From Bryum argenteum (lineage: Eukaryota; Streptophyta; Bryopsida; Bryales; Bryaceae), in assembly GCA_037043015.1 (NCBI GenBank), contig CM073326.1:10672345-10736344 (forward strand): a DNA stretch of 64,000 nt, written 5' to 3'. The notes under the pieces are model-generated. The model was not told the DNA's origin and searched no databases. It saw only the letters and a list, made by a program, of their open reading frames with translations. Positions 1-11,970 of this stretch are shown here, piece after piece; position 1 is the first letter of the stretch; every line of letters begins with the position of its first letter. The position numbers and the translations under genes are program-made.

Positions 1-900
1 TACACTATAGTTGGAAACTTGGAATATGTGAATCAATCGTTTTCAATTATAGATATGAAGAAACAAAACAGTTTCCATATTTTTGTGATATTTTTTCTAA
101 GCACTTAAAAAATTAAATAGAAGTGACATGTACCTCATTACCTAGAACCGTTCTATTTCATAGTGTCTACCTTACAAATTCAAGTAGAGCTCTACAAATG
201 AACGCATTGAGCAAGCCTAAAAAAAACGAAAAAAGAAAAATAAAAAAGAAAAGAAAAGAAAAAGACACAATGTGACATCTTAAGACCAAGTGACCAACCC
301 CCGTTATTCATCATATGTGACGGCCTATTAACTTTAAATCCCATCAAATGCCCCGTGTAGTAATTTTAGATAAGAACATTGTAGATGAGAACAACACATA
401 TGTAACAACACTTGTATTATATGGGATGTAGCACACAAGTAGGAACTTTGTGTGGAATCATTACACTAAATAGGTAGATTAGTGTTAGATACACTAATTG
501 GTATACACATGTTATAAGTTTTAACAGTTAATCAAAATTTTACCCGCTACACTAGCCAAGATGGGGTCCTTACATAGTATTAGAATCAATACTCTTAGGA
601 GTTTTTTTTCCCTAAACCCTAAACTTATAACATTTTCAAATCTTATAATAATTTAACACTAATCTACCTATTTAGTGTACTGGTTTTTTCATTTACCGTT
701 CTTATCATCCATTCCTAAACTTTAACCAACGCTAGGTGTGCAGATAGCTTAAGTAGGGCACATGGGTAATGTCCTATGGGCATATCATTAAGGGTAGGTC
801 GAACAGACACTATATTCATGCCAACCCATCGGGGTCTGGTATTGTTGTTCTTCTTCTAGGGCACATGAATATCAAAATACCACAGACCCAAGAATCTACT
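1..900. other. AT-rich intergenic DNA, no gene seen
   Basis: No open frame with protein character and no RNA gene is visible. The stretch is AT-rich with short A-tracts. Positions 781-833 match, in inverted orientation, a segment near 51481-51541 (shared core around AACAGACACTA and CCAACCCAT), so this is probably the 3' part of a dispersed SINE-like repeat. Confidence 0.5.
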
Positions 901-925
901 TCTACTATGTAATAAAATATTGTAC

Positions 926-1925
926 GGCGATCCTTCCTACCCACCAGCGTACCAACCTACCAATATACAAAGCTACCAACATACAAACCTATCAACCTAT
1001 GAACTTACCAACCTACCTACCTTCTTCTATGTTTTTTGGACTATGTATAAAAATAATCTTTAAAAATTCAAAAAATAAACACAGACATATATAAAAATAA
1101 TAAACATAGTATTGTTTGAGCAAATAGTAGACATGGGATACTTTTCTAAAAGTACCATATGAAGAGCTTCCTCGTCGAGACGACGGGGACCTTACTAGTC
1201 TATAATAAAATACTGTTCGACAATCCTTCCTACCCACCAATGTACCAACCTACGAACGTACCAACCTAGAAGATTACCAACCTACCTACCAACCTTTTTC
1301 ATGCCTATATATATAACAGAATTGGGTCCGTCGTCTGGCGATCCTTCCTACCCACCAATGTACCAACCTACTAACATATCAATCTACCAATGTAAAAACT
1401 TACCAACCTACCTACCTTCTTTTGTGTTTTTTGGATTATGTGTACATAAAAAAAGAAATACAAAAAAAAGGCATATATAAAAATAATAGGAAATGGTAGA
1501 CACATGATACTTTCTTGAAAGAACCATATAAAGAGCTCTCCATGGAGACAATGGGCACCTTCTGAGGAAGCATTGCTTTGACCTATATAAGAACGACGTG
1601 TATCACGCTAGTCTACTTCTATAATAAAATACTGTATGGCGATCCTTCCTACCCACCAATGTACCAACCTACCAACCTACAAAGTTACCAACCCACCTAC
1701 CTTCTTTTATGTTCTTTGGCTTATGTATTAAATATGTGTATAAAAAAATAAAAAAATAAAAAAATAAAAGTAATAATAATAATAATAATAATAATTTTTT
1801 TAAAAAAAGAAGAAGAAGAAGAAGAAAGAGGTTTGAGGAAATGGTAGACACGGGATACCTTTTTAAAAGTAATATGAAAAACATTGCCCGTCGAGACGAC
1901 GGGAACCTTGTCAGTATACAATGAA
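926..1925. repeat. Cluster of a dispersed repeat family (four partial units)
   Basis: Four related units begin near 927, 1221, 1343 and 1639. Each opens with a GATCCTTCCTACCCACCA-like core followed by a run of CCAACCTACC-type motifs. Each then has a segment around TTTTATGTTTTTTGGATTATG and an A/purine-rich tract. Three end with an AAAGTACCATATGAAGAGC-like segment and a GAGACGACGGG-type motif. A fifth copy lies at 52340-52525. No coding capacity is visible. The structure suits a non-autonomous element amplified in place, but I cannot assign it to a superfamily. Confidence 0.6.
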
Positions 1926-2266
1926 ATTCTTTCCATAAAAATGCCAAACAAAAGGCAACCGTGTTGATTCACAACCCCACGATTCTGACGATAATGGGGT
2001 CCGGTTGCAGCAGATGAATCATTCGAACGAGAAAGCGGGGACGGACGGATGGGGTTCATTATCCGGCTTCGAGGGGTAGTCCAGGGACCAGCCAGGGTTG
2101 AGAGGCCCAGAAGGACCAAGCGACCTTCTTCCACTGACGATTCCAGCAAAGTCCGACAGGTGGGGCGCGATCAGAGTGGGTGAGGTTCGCAATGGTGCGC
2201 TTGTAAGCGAAGGAAGCAAGCAAGGAAGAATTGAGATCGAGCCAGCTCTGATCGAGAGCAGCAGCA

Positions 2267-4397
2267 ATGCGAGGTTTGCAACAGACGCCGGGCGGCATGT
2301 TGCACTCTGGTGCTGCTGCTGCCGCTCGCCAGCCGTGGCTGTGTGCCCCGGGTGGAGCTTTCGCCCGCGTCGCCCCTAAGGCTGACCACGCCTCTGTCAT
2401 CGTCAAGGTATGGAATTCAGATTTTGGTCATACCCTCCATTGATCGCGACCACTCAATTGGCGCCAAATGGGTCAGATTCTTGAATCAATCCCCGCCAAA
2501 TGTTAGTGGTATAGGGGGTTTTTATTGCAGTGGAGCTGCATTGATGGTTTTTGTGTCATTCCTGTAGAATGTGGTACGTTTGATGGACGGAATTGGCGAG
2601 GGAATCCGCGTTGCTCAAGCTACGTCGTTGGGAATGTTGGTCGATTTGCCGAAACCGCCTGTTATTGACTTCGACAACCACCGCGGCCATCAGGTTTGAC
2701 ATTCTATCGAAATTCGGTACAATTCTTAGTCTTCTATCAGAGCAATGCACTGCAATCAGTAGATCCATACCCTAGCTGACATTATTTGGCGTTGCCGGCA
2801 GAATGTTAGAGAAAAGGAGGCTGTGACAACAAAGATCGAGGAGGAGGACGAGCCGCGGCAAGCCGAGAGTAGTAGTAGCAGCAGTAGTAGCAGCGCCAGC
2901 AGCAGCAAACCTAGAAAGACGAAGAAGCCATGGAATGGGCCAATATGGTCAAAGAAATCACCCTCGCGGCCGTCTCACACAGAAGAAGAATGCGCACAGA
3001 GAGTTTCCAGCATGTTAGACGAGCTTGAGGAAGATGGAGTGACGGGACCATGGGCAGTGGGCAATGTGCTAGATTTGTGGGTAGGCAAGGTAACACGAGT
3101 AGATCTATCAAAGGTGATCCGAGAACTTGGTGCAAGAAAAAACGCACCCCTCGCTCTCGAGGTTTTTCAGTGGATGCAAGCACAAAAAGGCCGTCTGAAA
3201 CCAAACAAGCACACGTACACTCTAGTCCTCGGAGTGCTGGGGCGAGCGGGCATGATAACCGAAGCTCGAGAGCTTTTTGACGCAATGGTGCTGTCTTCCA
3301 ACGTCGAGGTATGTGTTTACTCTTACAATGCCATGATTGGAGCGTACGCCAGGATTGGCAACTTCAAAAAGGCATGGAGGTTATACGAGAGCATGATAGA
3401 GCACGGTGTGCAAGCGGACGAAATCACACTGAGCATTCTTTTGAACGGGGTTGGCAAAGCGGACCTCCCTGTGGAGAAAGCGGAGATGATATTCTCCAGG
3501 ATAAAAGAGAACGGCATTCTACCGAGTGTGCAAACATACAACACGCTCATGTCGGTGCTGAGAAAACGAGGTCACGCAGCTCGGTGCAGCGAGCTTCATA
3601 AGGAGATGCAAACGCTGGAGGTCGTACCGGATATCTACACATTCAACACGTTGTTGATGATGCATGTAGACAGTGGGAACGTTAACGAGGCGATGGAGGT
3701 CTATGAAAGGATGAGAATCTCAGGGCTGAAACCCACGGTGGTGACCTACACAGGACTGATTCAGATGTACAGCCGTGGCTCAAAGCATAAGGAAGCGATC
3801 GAGCTCTTCCTTGAGATGCAACGAGTGGGCTGCAAGCCTGATTTGACGACGTATAGTCTGATGATCACGGTGTATGGCAAAGCGGGCTCTGCTGAAGAAG
3901 CTGCACTCGTGTTCAAGCAATTGCAACAAGCAGGGCTGAGACCGAGCGTGGTCACTTGGAGCTCTCTCATTCAGGTATTCGGGCGGCACGGGAGGTTGCA
4001 CGAGGTCGGTGCTTATTTCAATGAGATGCTGGCGTCCGGGTGTCAGCCGGACTTGACGCTTTACAACGTCATGATGGGGGCGTATGGCCGCCACGGCCAT
4101 TCCGTGCAGGCGGCCATTCTGTTTCGGAGAATGCAAGCCCAAGGGCTGAACCCCAGTGCAGTCTCCTATGATACCATGATCCAGGCCTATTGCCATGCTA
4201 AGCAACCTGCCGATGCACACGCTGTCCTGGACCAGATGACGAAGGCTGGCTTCACTCCTGATCGAATCTCTCGTGCCATGCTCCAGCAACAACTAGGTGT
4301 ACAATATGCAGGTGGTAGTCACGTATCCTTATCTCGCAAGGAGAGACGCAGGATTGCTCCCAGACAGGTTTCCTCTATCCGCTGTCATGTAAAGTAA
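2267..4397 (+). CDS. P-class pentatricopeptide repeat (PPR) protein, probably organellar
   Basis: Three exons were resolved by splice phase: 2267-2407, 2568-2693 and 2802-4397, all joined in phase 0, giving 620 aa. The ATG at 2267 opens an Ala/Arg-rich, acid-poor leader that looks like a plastid or mitochondrial transit peptide. A Ser-rich and then basic linker follows (about residues 97-130). From about residue 221 to 575 there are around ten 35-residue P-type PPR motifs (pattern P-x-x-x-T-Y-x-x-L/M-I ... A-x-x-x-F-x-x-M). No E or DYW domain is present, and the tail is basic. Such proteins bind organellar RNA to stabilise, splice or help translate it. The open frame also contains a GTG at 2823, but the frame continues upstream to the acceptor at 2801, so the true start is the transit-peptide exon. 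The exact orthologue and RNA target cannot be told from sequence. Confidence 0.88.
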
Positions 4398-5387
4398 CTT
4401 TTATTGTAGAACAAGAAGATTCTTTCGCTTGCCAAGTCCGAAGGACTCAGCAGTTACCACAGGCCATACACCGTGATCATCAGCTGCAACCTGTAAGTCA
4501 TATGCTTCTCTCACTCATTCTTCCAACATACAGACCCTTGCTAGCTTTGTGTTTCAGCTCGGCCATTGTGCATGATGATGCACTCCATCAATTAGTCGAA
4601 GTCTTTCACTCGCCTTGAGCCAGTGTAGCGCCATCTTGAATTGGCCCAGTAGGATACATAGACCAGTGTCACCAGTGTCCCTTCCATTACACAAAGACAT
4701 GTCGTGTACGTGTTGTTACATGTTCAATTGAAAGCAGAACCAGTTACATCATGCACTGCATGTCCTCATCAAGTCTGAAGATTTTTTGCCGCATGGTATC
4801 TAACCATTCCAATTGTGCTCTGATTTATTCTTTCTGATGAGTTTGCTCACAACGAAGAGTATGAATATCTTTGTTGTTGTATTAAGTACTCACATTGTGA
4901 CTTCATTGATTTCTTGTGTAGTTCATCGTTATAAGGAAGCGTCTTTCGTTTGTTTTTCATTTGAAGCTGAATTTGCACTGTTCCCAACATACTCTAAATC
5001 TTCTTCTAATTACCGTGGTGGGGGTACAGGGACCTTATATACGTGTATATGGGTACCAAGGTCTCGTCTAGAGGCCTTTGTTAGAGACGGTATTTCGTAG
5101 TGACTTTCGCACCAATAACAAATACGAACTTAGAGAGGAAATGGCATATCCTTCATTCAGAGTGAAATATCTCATATTATTTCTTACGGTTGTTTATGAT
5201 AGTGCATAGGAATAAACGCAAATTTGGTGCTTTAGTACCTACTACTGTACCTTGAGAAGTGTACTGAGCACTTGTTCTAAATTTGGAGGGATTTTAAATT
5301 TAGGATTTCACATATTTGCACCATGTGTAAGAATCAAATTTGAAAATGATGCACATTGGAATAAGTAAGGCCACATTTTTCACTTGG
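4398..5387. other. 3' UTR of the PPR gene, then intergenic DNA
   Basis: The first few hundred bases after the stop are probably the 3' UTR. No poly(A) signal can be assigned with confidence. The rest is AT-rich with no gene. Confidence 0.4.
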
Positions 5388-5723
5388 TGTAAGGATAAGT
5401 TCCTGTGTATGTGATAATATTGGTATGACGAATGAGTGAACAAGAGCGCCTCAGTTTTAGGGATTAAGCAGCTTGTATCACGGAGTGTTTATCACAATAT
5501 AAACCAACGCTTGAGTTCGAGCAAGGCAGATGTTGGGCAGGAATCATTCTCTGTACACTCACGTTGTCGTCGCTACAATAACGTCGTGCATTCTTGTACT
5601 CCTTTCATCTTCCGCCGTCATGTCACGTTTCTGTGCACCTGCCTCGGGCAGGATCTCGAAGCTCGTTAGGCTGTTCACCCACGTCTTAGCGAGTTATCGT
5701 GACCAAGATTAGAGTGGACAACA
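5388..5723 (+). repeat. 5' LTR of the gypsy element
   Basis: Direct repeat of 14024-14359 with TG...CA ends. It aligns without gaps over 336 bp. Mismatches are concentrated in the first 70 bp. Confidence 0.9.
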
Positions 5724-5727
5724 TATT

Positions 5728-5743
5728 TGGTGGAGACGCCGGG
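5728..5743 (+). other. Primer-binding site
   Basis: TGGTGGAGACGCCGGG lies 4 nt after the 5' LTR. Its complement, CCCGGCGTCTCCACCA, has the form of a mature tRNA 3' end: a T-stem half, an acceptor-stem half and CCA. The tRNA species was not identified. Confidence 0.7.
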
Positions 5744-5768
5744 TACTTGCTTCAGAAACACAATTGCA

Positions 5769-7736
5769 ATGGCGAGTTTTGGAGCACAATGCATGTCTAA
5801 CCACGAGGAACAATTGAGTAAGGCAGTGTGGGCAATGCTTCAACGCACAAGAACACCTGAAGAAGAGCTCGAGTGGGAGATCCAACAACTTGAACAGCTT
5901 GGTGAAGAAAGCTACTACACCCCTTCTCAGAGTCCTGATCGAAGCCTCCTGGTCACCTTGGAGCAACGACACAACCGGATACTGCAACAAGTTGGTGGTC
6001 AGCACGTTAGTGGAGAAGGAACCGCATCTACGTCTCGTCAACCCACGCCGGTGTCAAGGAATTGGAGGCACACCTCGAACATTAACTTGGAGGAATTACG
6101 AAACATGGACCCCATCATTCGTCCAGCGGCTCCATTGTCCGCACCACCAGCGTTGGCTGCAGCTCCAAGGAAGCTCCTCCCCGACGACCAAGCGATCATT
6201 TCGGAAATTCTAGCTGAAGTTCCAGTGAGTTAATACATTGCCGTGACGCAAAGTTCACGAGCACGACTCCTTGGACAACGAGGCGTTGCGTTATCCCGAA
6301 GCACGATTGTCTACTTGCTCAGTGAGCCGTTGTGCCACTTGTTTCACCAAATTTGCAAGCTGCCATCATCTTCTGGTAACCGACCTGCCACTTATCCACG
6401 CCTACGGGGGTAAGTGCAGTCCATTGCTTTCCGGGTGTGGGGACAGGTTTTGCGAGTGATCCTGGCCAATGCTTACCCGATCCACTCCCCACCATGGGAC
6501 AGTCACCATCAAAGTCCTGAAGCATTTGGCCTCTTTGATATTCTGATAGCCTTCTGAGAAGAGCGACATACATATCACATCTCGGCTTGGCAGCGAACGC
6601 GAGACGGTTTCACAGAGCGAGGAGCGGCCATCTACTAAAAAGACTTCGAGCAGCTTCAAATCGAAGTGGTGGCATCTCCGTGGAATCGGTTTGAACGTGA
6701 CCAACTAGCATTGTGGTTGATCATAGACGGGTCCTTCAAAAGCTTGAAGTTTCCTGTATCAAGACCGGCACTGGCCAGCGGCTCCTTCGGCGTGACATCA
6801 GAGTTTAGTACCACGGAAGGATTCTCATTCAATCCGTCCCTAGAAGACATACCAAAAGAGTCAAATCTCCTCCGTACGCAGAGCACATGACGACGTCCGA
6901 CGAGGAAGCACCAGCAACACATCTTGATGATCTTCGCCGAGAGCTGTTGGCGATGAGTCCGGAGGAGGTCATAGCGTTCCTGCTGGAGGATGAGGTTCTT
7001 AACACGGTGCGACCAGTCATGACAGGACTCGACGCCATTGCGAGTCGATATCGACAAACACCCCCCGTTCCAGTATCGATTTCATCGTTTCAGCGTCAAG
7101 TTCCACACACTTCAATCACAACGCCTGGAGTCTCAACACCGTTACCGACATATTCACTAACATCACCATTTTTGGTTCAAGTCCTTCGCGTGCATCGTGC
7201 GAACATGGGGAGATTGCCTGCTCTCACCTTTGGTCGCTACGCTCTACATGATGATTTTGTTACCTTCTTGCGCGATTTTACTACCGTTGCCAATGCATAC
7301 AACGCCCCAGATTTGTATTGCATATCCCAATTCCGCTTCTGTCTGCAAGGTGATGCGAGATATTTGTTTGAATCTCGAGCTGATTCTCACGTACTCACAA
7401 GCTGGCAACGTGTACAGGAACTAGCGCACCAAGTGTTTGTTCCCATTGATCAGCACAACATGGCTTGGAAGTTGGGATTATCTGACCAGCACCAAATTCA
7501 AGTCATGCGACAATTTGGATCTTCACTTCTCCAGATTCGTCAAGCATGCAAAGATCGCTACTTCCACTTATGGCAAATTTATAAGACAGACGGCGCGCGC
7601 TCACTTCATACGATCACTCCCTCCTAATCTCATGGGACACAAAGTCTTTGGATGTCCACTCATGCTCAAGTGTGTGCCCGAATGGAAGACCCAACAGCAA
7701 CAAGTAGAGAAGGAGGCTGCAAAGCCTTTAAACTAG
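5769..7736 (+). pseudogene. gag: gag-like region of the gypsy element, disrupted
   Basis: Open segments at 5769-6233 (Gln/Glu-rich N-terminus) and 6887-7627 (capsid-like, rich in aromatic and Gln residues) are separated by about 650 bp of broken frame. The second segment continues in another frame to about 7736. No CCHC zinc knuckle is recognisable. The role as gag is inferred from position, between primer-binding site and protease, and from general composition. Confidence 0.6.
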
Positions 7737-7989
7737 TAAGTGCATCCATATGTAGTCGGGATGTGACATCAAGCACCAGGCCACGAGACATGACACTCAT
7801 CTCAATTACTTTTTACATGTTGAATTGCGTTGCCCCCTCCAACAAGCATGTTCTTATACTACCATGGGTCGTTCCACGAACCATTCTTGGAATTGAGCGA
7901 CCTTGTATCATTGAAACTAGCTCCAACCTCACAGCCATTCCCTTTTCTCTTACGCAACTTACTCAGGTCAAAATTTGGCCAGCAAACAT

Positions 7990-8690
7990 TTAAGTCACCA
8001 TCGCCAATGGCACGTCATACACGCCACTTTGTATGATCACTATTCCTATTACAGTTGCAGGAATCACCGCCACCGTTGACGCGTTGGTGAGCACCGGTGA
8101 CAAAGTCATGTTAGGGCTGGATTGGCTGTCTAAGACCGGGAGTGTGCTTGACATCGCCCACCGACAGATGAGGTTATGCCCTGAGCCGCATGTATCACAA
8201 TTGGTAACTCTGTCGTCAGTAGCCATGAGGCCTCGAACGACCCTATTGCACATTCAGGAGCTGCCGGCAACCGAAGTGGCGGGCAATCGATACGACTAGC
8301 GAAGATTCTTGAACTTCAAGGCTAGAGACAATCATCTCTATCGATGGCGCGTACCGCCAGCAGGGGAGAAAGGCGATCCACCATCAACAGTGCATCAAAA
8401 ATCCTTCTTGTTAAGTACGACCGGCGATATCACGATTCCACCATTTAGTCAACACCTGTTTTGCTCCAGCCAAGCAGTCGCATGCCCACGGGATCACTAC
8501 ATACAAGTTGACCCATGGAGACGACTCACGGAGCAGACTCACAGGATGACAGCGCATGGATTATATGATTCACGCTATCGTGGTGAGCTCAAGGTACTTA
8601 TCGCCAATCCCACCATTTCTCCTCTCACAATTCGTAGCGATCAAGTTGTCGCTCGAGTATCAGCGGTCCGCGCGATCCGACTTGGTTAAT
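7990..8690 (+). pseudogene. Retropepsin-like protease and linker remnant
   Basis: The frame at 8033-8299 contains the late retropepsin-like motif L-G-L-D-W-L and downstream hydrophobic strands typical of gypsy proteases. The catalytic D-S/T-G triplet is not intact: a VSTGD string sits where DSGA/DTGA would be expected. A linker with weak similarity to the protease-RT connector follows in another frame (8309-8689). Confidence 0.6.
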
Positions 8691-8816
8691 TGCGTAACAC
8701 CAGTGTCCGATGCCTGTCCGGGGATCGAGAAGGTGATTCCTGGCTCCAGCTCTCTCTCTCACAAGAGTGAGCCTCTTCAGCCCATTGAGATCCAAACTGA
8801 GGAATAGACAAAGTTC

Positions 8817-9899
8817 ATGATGGTCATGCGGGACATCAAACTCGACGCCAACTTGAAACCAACTCAACGTCATGAAGTGACCCGCGTGATTCACGATAAT
8901 TTGGACATCTTCAGCCATGATGCAACAGACTTAGGGCGATCTTCTCTTCTCACGCACAACATAGTTACTGAAGCATCTCCAATACGTCAAGTCGGGTATC
9001 GTGAGAGTCACAAGGAGAAAGATATCATCAAAACTGAAGTTCAAAAGCTACTTGATGTCGGCGTGGCTAGCCCGTCTACATGACCGTGGGCATTACCAGT
9101 AGTCCTTGTCGAGAAGAAGGATGGGAGCACTCACTTTTGCATCGACTACAGACGACTTAATGCCATTACGAAGGACACATATTCACTTCCGCAAATTGAT
9201 GACACGCTAGATCAATTGCAAGGTGCTACCATCTTTTCATCTAATGATATTGCTTCTGGCTTTTGGTAAGTGCTCCTGACAGAGACAACAAAAGAGAAGA
9301 CAACCTTCATTTGCAGGGAAGGATTGTTCCACTTCAACACTATGCCTATGGGTCTCTGCAATGCCACTCACACATTTCAAAGACTCATGGACATGGTGCT
9401 AGGCAAACTTCGTTGGGAATGTGCACTAGTCTATGTTGATGACGTCAATATTTACTCACGCACTTTTGAGGAGCACATACGATATCTTCGACGAGTTTTC
9501 TCCGAAATTCAAGACGCCTACTTAAAGCTGAAGGCGAAGAAGTGCGTGATTGGTCTTCCAGAGCTCATCTACCTTGGTCATGTTGTTTCTGCAAATGGCA
9601 TTCGCCCAAATCCAACGAAAATACAAGCTGTCGCGCAGTTCCCACAACCGGTCAACTTTGAGTGCACTCAATCCTTCATTGGGCTCGTCAATCACTATCG
9701 ACAGTTTGTGCAAAGTTTTGCTCTATTAGTTGCTCCTCTCTACAGGCTTCTCAAGAAAAATGTCCCCTTTGTGTGGAAACCGAACAACAGCAAGCTTTTG
9801 AAAAGCTCAAGCTTTCATTGTGCTCCGCTCCACTTCTCATCTATCATTATTTCCGGTTACCATTCTTATTACAAACTGATGCAAGTCGTGACGCCATAG
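8817..9899 (+). pseudogene. pol: Reverse transcriptase remnant
   Basis: The polymerase domain is clear. A K-K-D-G-S-x-H-F-C-I-D-Y-R-R-L-N block lies near 9112-9165, followed by the M-P-M-G-L-C-N-A fingers/palm block and the catalytic Y-V-D-D box at about 9432-9443. An in-frame TGA near 9081 and a TAA near 9267 interrupt it, and the frame shifts after about 9790. Order and motifs are those of Ty3/gypsy elements. Confidence 0.85.
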
Positions 9900-9923
9900 G
9901 TGCGATACTCTCACAACAAATAG

Positions 9924-10277
9924 ATGGCGGAACATGTGGTGGCTTATGCAAGTAGGAGGCTCTCGAAGGCAGAGAAGAACTATGACATCTCGGACAAGGA
10001 AGGACTGGCGGTCATATTTGGAGTCAAGCACTTTCGTACATACCTCCATGGATCCAAATTCACGGTGGAAACGGATCATGCACCTCTCAAGGCATTGCTC
10101 AAATCCCGTGATCTCACTGGCCGTCTCGCCCGATCGGCCTTCATCTTGCAAAGTTACGAGTGTGATATCATACACAAACCCAGCCGGCTTCATCGAAACG
10201 TTCATGCTCTCACTCGGTCGGAACTCATGCTGCCCAAGCCGTTCTCGAAATTCTGTGATCTTGATGCTGGACTATAG
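9924..10277 (+). pseudogene. pol: RNase H domain remnant of pol
   Basis: The block V-A-Y-A-S-R-R-L-S-K-A-E-x-N-Y and the following E-x-x-A-V-I-F, F-R-x-Y-L-H-G and T-D-H-x-P-L motifs are diagnostic of the gypsy RNase H. It is in a different frame from the upstream RT segment and ends at a stop at 10275-10277. About 500 bp without protein character follow before integrase, perhaps an insertion. Confidence 0.85.
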
Positions 10278-10811
10278 GCTTTCAACTTCACAGCGCATGG
10301 TGATGGTCGCCCATTAGTGATTATCCACCAGCAATTGTCGTTGCCTCAGATACAATTTGAAATTCTCCCGAGCCCTAGGGGGGTGATCACATGACTCACA
10401 CTTAACATGCATTTGACACAAAATTGCGAAAGTCGTAGCAGATGCCTTCTCATTTGAATTTCATAGAATAGATGTTTTGAAGCATTGATTTGATTTCACT
10501 TTAGTCATTTAGAATGCAAGTTGACATGACATGTCCTTGAAGAATTAGTTTACACTCCATCTACTAGACAGATTACTTTAGCACGTCAATTTCATGGTTA
10601 CTTACAAGAGAAGACATGAATAAATATAGCTTCTTGCATATTAAACTCTATAGGCATCTCCACTCTGAAAACACAAATGTCTAACCATACATGGTGGTGC
10701 TTTGTTGAGACAGTGGACTCTGGACAACAGGAAGGAGATCACCGAGGCAGGCACTCCTTACCCTACCGGCATAACAATCCATTGCTCTGATCACCAACGA
10801 TCACCATCAAG

Positions 10812-11970
10812 ATGGATACCGAGCTTCATCAGACTCTGACACTAGCATGTACCACAATTGCACTTCCAGTTGGCCTTGACCGTACCTTTGTCAAACGAGT
10901 GCGACACCATCTTCCCCAACATCTCGCAAAAGATGGGTCTCTCTTTTACAAGAAGAATGTAATGAGAGGAATATGCATCCTTCGGGTACGAGTTCGGTCG
11001 GAGTTGCCCTCAATCTTAGAGCTCTTTCATGCGTCACGTTTATCAGGCCATTTTGCTGTGAAGCGCACAGTGAATCGCCTGCAAGAGGTGTACCACTGGG
11101 TGGACATGGTAAAAGATGTCCCATCTTTTATTAAAACTTGCTCAGTTTGTCAAGTGAAGCGGACATAGAGCCGCACAAGTGTGCTCAGATTGCTCACCAA
11201 CATACCAATCACGGAACCTTTTGCGAGAGTTGGTATGGATCTGATGGAATCCTTGATTACGACATCTGAAGGACATCGGTATGTAGTCGTTGCATCAGAC
11301 TACCTTACTAAATGGGTGGAGGTTCGAGCACTGCAGTCGAAGGATTGCAACAACGTGGCACAGTTCTTCGACGAAATAATCATGCGGCACTCCTCTCCAA
11401 TCGAAATTCTCACCAACAACTAGACTGAATTCTGTAACGCACTCATGGATGTGTTAGCCATCCACATGAGGGTCAAACATACAACTACATCGCCATATCA
11501 TCTTCAATGCAATGGCTTAACGGAGCGGTTCAATCGCACATTGTGTACGCTTATCAATCGAAATGGCGAATATGACCAGTACTGGCACATAATGCTTCCC
11601 AACATCATATTTGCTTACAACACCTCGGTGCATTCCAATACTAATCTATCGCCCTTTGAGTTGTTATATGGCAGAAAACCGAGGCTTGCCGTGGCGCCCA
11701 CACCTGCTAGAACTCATGTCGATCAAGTGGTCAACCTGGAACGCTATCTCGATGGAATGCTGGCTCACCGGGTTCAACTTCATGAACATCCGCATGACCA
11801 TCTCGCTTGGGCACAACGCATGCAGAAAGAGGGCCATGACAAGCGCATTTGACACACTAGGAAGTTCAAGATTGGGGACCTGGTTGCATATTGTAGGCAG
11901 AAACGCAATGGGAACAAGGGGAAATTCTGTACGAAGTATACAGGACCTGTAAGTGGATTTTTGAACACCA
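10812..11970 (+). pseudogene. pol: Integrase remnant of pol
   Basis: An HHCC zinc-finger region is followed by the catalytic core, with a D near 11240 (V-G-M-D-L-M) and the block G-L-T-E-R-F-N-R-T-L carrying the last acidic residue near 11520. A downstream segment matches a GPY/F module (G-D-L-V ... K-Y-T-G-P-V, about 11870-11955). Stops at 11166-11168 and 11421-11423 and a frame change near 11850 break it. No chromodomain is recognisable. Confidence 0.85.

Noticed and set aside
1669-2149. Minus-strand frames with Leu/Phe runs
   Set aside because: They are translations of the ATA/GAA-type simple repeats and of the antisense strand of the PPR leader.
2823-4397. PPR protein starting at 2823
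   Set aside because: The codon there is GTG, and the frame runs on upstream to a splice acceptor at 2801.
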